DNA from: Oscillospiraceae bacterium
Lineage (GTDB): Bacteria > Bacillota > Clostridia > Oscillospirales > Ruminococcaceae
Direction of reading: 5' to 3'
NCBI GenBank assembly: GCA_003445125.1
Contig: DLVP01000024.1
Coordinates: 17,889-25,843 of the forward strand
DNA: 7,955 nt
Below the pieces are notes generated by a model. It was given only the letters and a program-made list of their open reading frames with translations. It was not told the DNA's origin and made no database searches. Positions 4,349-7,955 of the stretch are shown piece after piece. Every line of letters begins with the position of its first letter. Within the stretch, counting starts at the first letter, position 1. The position numbers and the translations under genes are program-made.

Positions 4349-6133
4349 ATGATGATTTCCCAAGACATTTTCCCGATTGGCGTCAACGACCATGCGGTCG
4401 ATCTGTTTGAAGGGCAGTACCGCGTGAAAAACGGCATGGCATACAATTCCTATGTGATCCGCGACGAAAAAATCGCCGTGATGGACACCGTGGACGTGCA
4501 TTTCCTGCACGAATGGCTGGACAACCTCCAAAAGGTACTCGACGGAAGGCAGCCGGATTATCTGATCATTCAGCACATGGAGCCTGACCACGCCGGCTCT
4601 GTTGCCGCGTTTCTGAAGCTGTACAAGCAGACCGTCGTGGTCGCCACGGCGAAGGCGTTCGGAATGTGCCGCCAGTTTTTCGGCGAGGACTATGCCGACC
4701 GACGGGTGGTGGTTTCGGAAAACGACACGCTGACGCTCGGAAGGCACACGCTGACCTTTCTGACCGCGCCGATGGTGCATTGGCCCGAGGTGATGGTCAC
4801 CTATGACAGCAAAGACAAGGTGCTTTTCTCCGCCGACGGGTTCGGCAAATTCGGCGCCAACGACATCGACGAGCCGTGGGACGACGAGGCGCGGCGGTAT
4901 TATATCGGCATTGTGGGAAAATACGGCGCGCAGGTGCAGAATCTTCTGAAAAAAGCCGCCGCGCTGGACATCCGCGCGATCTGTCCGCTGCACGGTCCGG
5001 TGCTGACGGAAAATCTCGCGCACTATCTGAAGCTCTACGACCTGTGGTCGTCCTATGCGGTGGAAAAGGAAGGCGTGGTGATCGCCTACACCTCCGTCTA
5101 CGGCAACACCAAAGCCGCCGCGGAGCTTCTGGAAGAAAAGCTGCGGGAAAACGGCTGTCCGCAGGTGGCGGTCTACGATCTGGCGCGCTGTGACATGGCG
5201 CAGGCGGTTGCCGACGCCTTTTCCTTCGGAAAGCTCGTGTTGGCGACGACCACCTACAACGCCGACGTGTTCCCGTTCATGCGCGAATTTCTGGATCATC
5301 TGACCGAGCGCGGGTTCAAAAACCGCACGGTCGGGCTGATCGAAAACGGCTCGTGGGCGCCGCAGGCAGCGCGGGTGATGAAGGAAATGCTTGCCCCGTG
5401 CAAAAATCTGACCTTCGTTGAGCCGACGGTGAAAATTCTTTCGGCGCTCAACAGCGAAAGCCGCGCACAGGTACAGGCGCTTGCCGACGAGCTGTGCCGC
5501 GCGTATGCGCAGCATCCGAAAACCGTCAACGACCCGGAGGCGCTGTTTGACATCGGCTACGGGCTGTACGTCGTCACCACAAGCGACGGGAAAAAGGACA
5601 ACGGGCTGATCGTCAACACGGTCACGCAGGTGACCGACAGTCCGAAGCGCGTAGCGGTGACGGTGAACAAGGAAAATTTTTCCTATCACACGATTCTTCA
5701 GACGGGCATCCTCAACGTCAACTGTCTGTCCGTGGACGCACCGTTTTCGCTGATCGAGCGGTTCGGCTTCCAAAGCGGACGGACTGCCGAAAAATTCGGC
5801 GGGGAAACAAAGCTGCGGTCGGAAAACGGGCTGGTGTATCTGTCGCAGTACGTCAACGCCTTTTTCTCGGTGAAGGTGGAGCAGTGCGTCGATCTGGGAA
5901 CGCACGGAATGTTCATCGGCACGGTGACCGAGGCGCGGGTGCTGTCGCAGAAGGACACGATGACCTACGCGTACTATCAGAAGCACGTCAAGCCGAAGCC
6001 GCAAACCGACGGAAAGAAAGGCTTTGTCTGCAAGGTCTGCGGGTATGTGTACGAGGGAGACACCCTGCCCGACGACTTTATCTGCCCTCTGTGCAAGCAC
6101 GGCGCGGCGGACTTTGAACCGATCGGAGAATAA
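4349..6133 (+). CDS. Multidomain flavodiiron protein with flavin-reductase-like and rubredoxin domains (FprA-like)
   Basis: A 594-residue cytoplasmic enzyme expected to reduce O2 to water and/or NO to N2O. Domain order: metallo-beta-lactamase diiron domain (1-240) with His76, Glu78, Asp80, His81, His144, Asp163 and His215 all present; flavodoxin domain (243-390) with the FMN loop T-S-V-Y-G-N-T (248-254); flavin-reductase-like domain (about 400-540, F-D-I-G-Y-G-L-Y-V-V onward); and a C-terminal rubredoxin (559-592) with Cys561, Cys564, Cys579, Cys582. The two CxxC pairs are only 14 residues apart, so it is a short-spaced rubredoxin. The extra domains suggest that electrons can enter from a reduced flavin or NAD(P)H and pass internally to FMN and the diiron site, which is inference. 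AGGAGG lies 6 bases before ATG 4349; ATG 4352 is an equally possible start. It stands alone between its own promoter and terminator. O2 versus NO preference cannot be read from sequence. Confidence 0.96.
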   Translation: MMISQDIFPIGVNDHAVDLFEGQYRVKNGMAYNSYVIRDEKIAVMDTVDVHFLHEWLDNLQKVLDGRQPDYLIIQHMEPDHAGSVAAFLKLYKQTVVVATAKAFGMCRQFFGEDYADRRVVVSENDTLTLGRHTLTFLTAPMVHWPEVMVTYDSKDKVLFSADGFGKFGANDIDEPWDDEARRYYIGIVGKYGAQVQNLLKKAAALDIRAICPLHGPVLTENLAHYLKLYDLWSSYAVEKEGVVIAYTSVYGNTKAAAELLEEKLRENGCPQVAVYDLARCDMAQAVADAFSFGKLVLATTTYNADVFPFMREFLDHLTERGFKNRTVGLIENGSWAPQAARVMKEMLAPCKNLTFVEPTVKILSALNSESRAQVQALADELCRAYAQHPKTVNDPEALFDIGYGLYVVTTSDGKKDNGLIVNTVTQVTDSPKRVAVTVNKENFSYHTILQTGILNVNCLSVDAPFSLIERFGFQSGRTAEKFGGETKLRSENGLVYLSQYVNAFFSVKVEQCVDLGTHGMFIGTVTEARVLSQKDTMTYAYYQKHVKPKPQTDGKKGFVCKVCGYVYEGDTLPDDFICPLCKHGAADFEPIGE

Positions 6134-6138
6134 TACCC

Positions 6139-6176
6139 CCGCGCGCAGCCGCTATGCAGGCTGCGCGCGGCTTTTT
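6139..6176 (+). terminator. Rho-independent terminator of the flavodiiron gene
   Basis: A perfect 12-bp GC-rich stem (6139-6150 with 6159-6170) and an 8-base loop are followed by CTTTTTC, starting 5 bases after the stop codon. Confidence 0.95.
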
Positions 6177-6184
6177 CGCAAAAC

Positions 6185-6221
6185 AACCGTCGGTTGAGCG
6201 GATTTTCGCCGTTTGGTTGAG
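6185..6221 (+). promoter_or_regulatory. Possible operator repeats upstream of the second XRE gene
   Basis: CCGTCGGTTGAG (6187-6198) recurs as CCGTTTGGTTGAG (6209-6221), about two helical turns apart. The first copy overlaps a 5-1-5 dyad, AACCG-T-CGGTT (6185-6195). They lie just upstream of the probable -35, a plausible site for autoregulation, but the repeats are short. Confidence 0.25.
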
Positions 6222-6241
6222 AAAAATCCCCGTCCGCTCGC

Positions 6242-6270
6242 TTGTGTCCGCCGCCGATGCGCGGTAAAAT
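6242..6270 (+). promoter_or_regulatory. Probable promoter of the XRE/small-protein operon
   Basis: TTGTGT (6242-6247) and TAAAAT (6265-6270) are 17 bases apart. The -10 is one mismatch from consensus and the -35 matches only in TTG. The start point would be near 6277, just before the AGGAGG ribosome binding site, so the leader is short. Confidence 0.5.
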
Positions 6271-6295
6271 GAAACCGAAAAGGAGGCATCGGAGT

Positions 6296-6820
6296 ATGTC
6301 GGAAACAATAGGAAAAAGAATCGCTTCTCTGAGAAAAGGCGCCGCGATGACGCAGGAGGAACTTGCCGAAAAGCTGGGCGTATCGCCGCAGGCGGTGTCC
6401 AAATGGGAAAATGACCTCACCTGTCCGGACATCATGACCCTGCCGAAGTTAGCACAGCTTCTGGGCGTCAGCACAGACGAACTGCTGTCGGGCGAGCGCA
6501 AGGCGGAGGTTGTTTATGAGCCGAAGCACCGCGACATCCGCGATTTGTTCATGCGGCTGGTCGTGACGGTGGAAAAAAGCGAGGAGGAAAACGGCGTTCA
6601 TGTGAACCTCAATCTTCCGATGGAGCTTGTCAAGGTCGCGCTGGAGGCAAACGCGGTATCGGCGTTTGTGGAGGTGGGCGATCAGGGCGAAAAGCTCAAA
6701 AACATCGACATGAACAAAATCGCCGCGCAGGTGGTGGCGCTTGCCGAACGCGGCGCGCTCGGAAAAATTCTTCAGGTCGATGTGGAAAACGAAGTCCATG
6801 TGGACATTTTTGTGGAGTGA
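6296..6820 (+). CDS. XRE-family regulator with C-terminal alpha/beta sensor-like module
   Basis: A 174-residue DNA-binding protein. Residues 5-60 are a classical HTH_3 (I-G-K-R-I-A-S-L-R, M-T-Q-E-E-L-A-E-K-L-G-V-S-P-Q-A-V-S-K-W-E-N, then L-L-G-V-S-T-D-E-L-L). A linker with the Y-E-P-K-H-R-D stretch leads to a C-terminal module (about 100-174): strand V-H-V-N-L-N-L-P, helix, an I-D-M-N-K-I helix, and a closing I-L-Q-V-D-V-E-N-E-V-H-V-D-I-F-V-E strand pair. That pattern recalls modules in YvlB/LiaX-like and DUF2089 proteins, though I am not certain of the family. ATG 6296 follows AGGAGG (6281-6286) by 9 bases; earlier in-frame ATGs lack a site. It is followed 3 bases later by a small gene that seems to share the C-terminal module, so the two products may act together. 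Target and signal are unknown. Confidence 0.9.
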   Translation: MSETIGKRIASLRKGAAMTQEELAEKLGVSPQAVSKWENDLTCPDIMTLPKLAQLLGVSTDELLSGERKAEVVYEPKHRDIRDLFMRLVVTVEKSEEENGVHVNLNLPMELVKVALEANAVSAFVEVGDQGEKLKNIDMNKIAAQVVALAERGALGKILQVDVENEVHVDIFVE

Positions 6821-6823
6821 GCC

Positions 6824-7075
6824 ATGAAAATTGCGATCACTTCCGACCGCGGGCGCCGTGTGCGGCTTCGGATTCCGGATGTGCTGCTTTTAAACCCGAT
6901 TTGTGCGTGGATTGCGGCGGCGAAGATAAATAAAGCTCTGAGCCGCCGCGGGGAAACGACGCGGGTGCGGGCAATCACCGTGAGAAAAATGATGTCCGTG
7001 CTCCGCCGCGCCAAACGGCGCGGCGTGACCGTTGCCGAGATTGACGTGGAAAACTGCGTAAAAATCACGCTGTAA
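6824..7075 (+). CDS. Small basic protein resembling the regulator's C-terminal module
   Basis: An 83-residue, Arg/Lys-rich protein without a name I can give. It begins with a short strand, then R-V-R-L-R-I-P (12-18), a hydrophobic helix L-L-L-N-P-I-C-A-W-I-A-A-A (21-33), an I-T-V-R-K-M-M helix (51-57) and a closing I-D-V-E-N-C-V-K-I-T-L (73-83). This order, P after the first strand, a helix, I-x-x-x-K, then (I/V)-D-V-E-N with a final strand, matches the C-terminal part of the preceding regulator. GGAG (6814-6817) lies 6 bases before the ATG, inside the end of the upstream gene, so the two are surely co-transcribed. It may pair with or antagonise the regulator, or bind nucleic acid through its positive charge; both are inference. 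Similar short proteins beside regulators occur in Firmicutes, as I recall. Confidence 0.75.
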   Translation: MKIAITSDRGRRVRLRIPDVLLLNPICAWIAAAKINKALSRRGETTRVRAITVRKMMSVLRRAKRRGVTVAEIDVENCVKITL

Positions 7076-7093
7076 GCACGACGCCGGGAATAC

Positions 7094-7139
7094 AGAGAAA
7101 AGCTGCGGGCGACCGAAGGCCGCCCACAGCTTCTCTTTT
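7094..7139 (+). terminator. Terminator of the XRE/small-protein operon
   Basis: A long interrupted stem pairs AGAGAA, AGCTG and GGGCG with CGCCC, CAGCT and TTCTCT, with small mismatches. A GAA-type loop lies near 7115-7117 and the hairpin ends in CTTTT. It begins 19 bases after the stop codon. Confidence 0.8.
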
Positions 7140-7149
7140 GGACTGTAAG

Positions 7150-7185
7150 GCGCAAAAAACGGGGCGAAAGCCTCGTTTTTTGCGC
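7150..7185. terminator. Bidirectional terminator with GAAA tetraloop
   Basis: A 16-bp stem (7150-7165 with 7170-7185, one G-T wobble) is closed by the GNRA loop GAAA. A6 and T6 runs lie inside the arms, so the GC core CGGGGC/GCCTCG plus T6 can terminate on either strand. It lies between converging genes and most likely serves the minus-strand esterase as well. Confidence 0.85.
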
Positions 7186-7204
7186 AACTATCTATTAGGA
7201 GAAT

Positions 7205-7248
7205 TGTCGGAAGAGACCCGCCAAAGCGGGTGTCCTCCGACAGGAGGA
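7205..7248. other. Structured 3' region of the esterase transcript: two exclusive hairpins
   Basis: TGTCGGA (7205-7211) pairs with TCCGACA (7236-7242) around an inner ACCCGC/GCGGGT stem (7216-7221 with 7226-7231). Alternatively TCCTCC (7233-7238) pairs with GGAGGA (7243-7248) around GACA. Both use 7236-7242, so only one can form. No T-run follows on either strand. It lies 12 bases beyond the esterase stop and may protect or tune the transcript end. Confidence 0.5.
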
Positions 7249-7259
7249 GAAGCGGGAAA

Positions 7260-7955
7260 TCACTGTCCGAGCATTTCGCGGATTTTCGCCGTCAATGCTT
7301 CGGCATTTGCTTTGTGTGCCGACACGCCCGGATGCCATTTGGTTGCCGTGCTCATGTCGGAAGAATAGGGGAAGCGCAGAAATTCGCATTTCGCCGTCGG
7401 ATACTTTGTCAAAAATGCGGCAATCTGTTCCTTCATCACCGTTTCCAGACGGCTGTTGAGTCCCATTTGTCCGCAGCAAGCCACGATGACGGCGTCGGGA
7501 TGCTCGGTGTGAATCTTTTCGAGGAGTTTTGCATATTCGGAAGTAAAGTTTTCCACATACAAATCAATCTGCTCGGTTTTGTAGTCCGCATCGCCGGTGT
7601 AGTTGACGCCGAAATAGCCGTATTCCCCGATATTGACCGAGTCGTTCGTGCCGATGTTCATGACCACAACGTCGGGAGAAAAGCTGCTGTGATCGTAGTT
7701 TCCGCTGTTTACAAACACGTCGTTGTACATTGTCAGCATATTTCTCGTCGAAGCATCGGTATTGGTCGGATCCCAACCGCCCCAGCGGTACACACCGCAG
7801 CCGGGCATCGCGCAGACGCGGTATTCGGCATTCAGGGCTTCGGCGGTCAGATAAGAATAGCAATCGGTATAGTGATCGATACCGACCGCGGCGGTAATCG
7901 AGTCGCCGAGGAATTCAATTTTCAGGTCGGTCGGATGCGTATAGCCGGAAATCAC
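7260..7955 (-). CDS. SGNH/GDSL-family esterase, C-terminal part (CE2-like)
   Basis: The gene enters from the right edge; the first visible codon GTG at 7955 is probably internal. The 231 visible residues form an SGNH hydrolase domain: block I F-L-G-D-S-I-T (15-21, nucleophile Ser19), the P-G-C-G-V-Y turn (51-56), block III N-I-G-T-N-D (100-105) and block V W-H-P-G-V-S-A-H (207-214) with His208 as the likely base. The opening L-K-I-E-F-L-G-D-S-I-T and the A-L-N-A-E-Y-R segment resemble carbohydrate esterase family 2, in which an N-terminal beta-sandwich precedes this domain; that part would lie outside the window. Such enzymes remove acetyl groups from plant or surface polysaccharides. The residue three before His208 is Thr, not the usual Asp. 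No signal peptide can be judged. The stop is TGA at 7260-7262. Confidence 0.88.
   Translation of the reverse strand: MISGYTHPTDLKIEFLGDSITAAVGIDHYTDCYSYLTAEALNAEYRVCAMPGCGVYRWGGWDPTNTDASTRNMLTMYNDVFVNSGNYDHSSFSPDVVVMNIGTNDSVNIGEYGYFGVNYTGDADYKTEQIDLYVENFTSEYAKLLEKIHTEHPDAVIVACCGQMGLNSRLETVMKEQIAAFLTKYPTAKCEFLRFPYSSDMSTATKWHPGVSAHKANAEALTAKIREMLGQ

Noticed and set aside
4331..6100. A 589-residue open frame on the minus strand, antisense to the flavodiiron gene
   Set aside because: It mirrors the codon structure of a clearly real plus-strand gene, has His/Arg/Val-rich sequence with no recognisable domain, and no ribosome binding site or promoter.

Overview
The window looks like chromosomal DNA of an anaerobic Gram-positive bacterium of the class Clostridia, probably a gut Oscillospiraceae/Ruminococcaceae-type organism. 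The grounds are strong GGAGG ribosome binding sites, sigma-A-like promoters, T-tailed hairpin terminators, a lipoprotein signal, a flavodiiron protein fused to a rubredoxin domain (an anaerobe's oxygen/NO-scavenging enzyme), and short dispersed structured repeats that resemble ones I recall from this group. The taxonomic call is inference; no marker gene is present.

Layout: (1) 187-2198, plus strand: a lipoprotein of unknown function whose stop codon overlaps the start of a PLP-dependent threonine aldolase-like enzyme, closed by a strong terminator. (2) 2290-2977: AT-rich non-coding DNA with several copies of a dispersed repeat. (3) 2978-3899: a small, AT-richer island with two divergent genes, a stand-alone SLOG (YpsA/DUF1273-type) protein on the minus strand and an XRE-type regulator on the plus strand, each with its own terminator. 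Two 156-bp direct repeats with only 5 differences bracket this island. (4) 4288-6176: a monocistronic four-domain flavodiiron protein (diiron metallo-beta-lactamase, flavodoxin, flavin-reductase-like, short-spaced rubredoxin) with a clear promoter and a Fur/PerR-like dyad over its start point. (5) 6185-7139: an XRE regulator with a C-terminal alpha/beta module, followed 3 bases later by an 83-residue basic protein that seems to be a free-standing relative of that module. (6) 7150-7955: a bidirectional terminator and, on the minus strand, the C-terminal part of an SGNH/GDSL esterase resembling carbohydrate esterase family 2; its N-terminus lies beyond the window.

The units appear to be independent transcription units. 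The most unusual points are the repeat-bracketed SLOG/XRE pair, the regulator/small-protein pair that share a domain, and the dispersed repeat family itself, which can fold into a chain of hairpins inside imperfect terminal inverted repeats. None of these is proved to be a new system from sequence alone.
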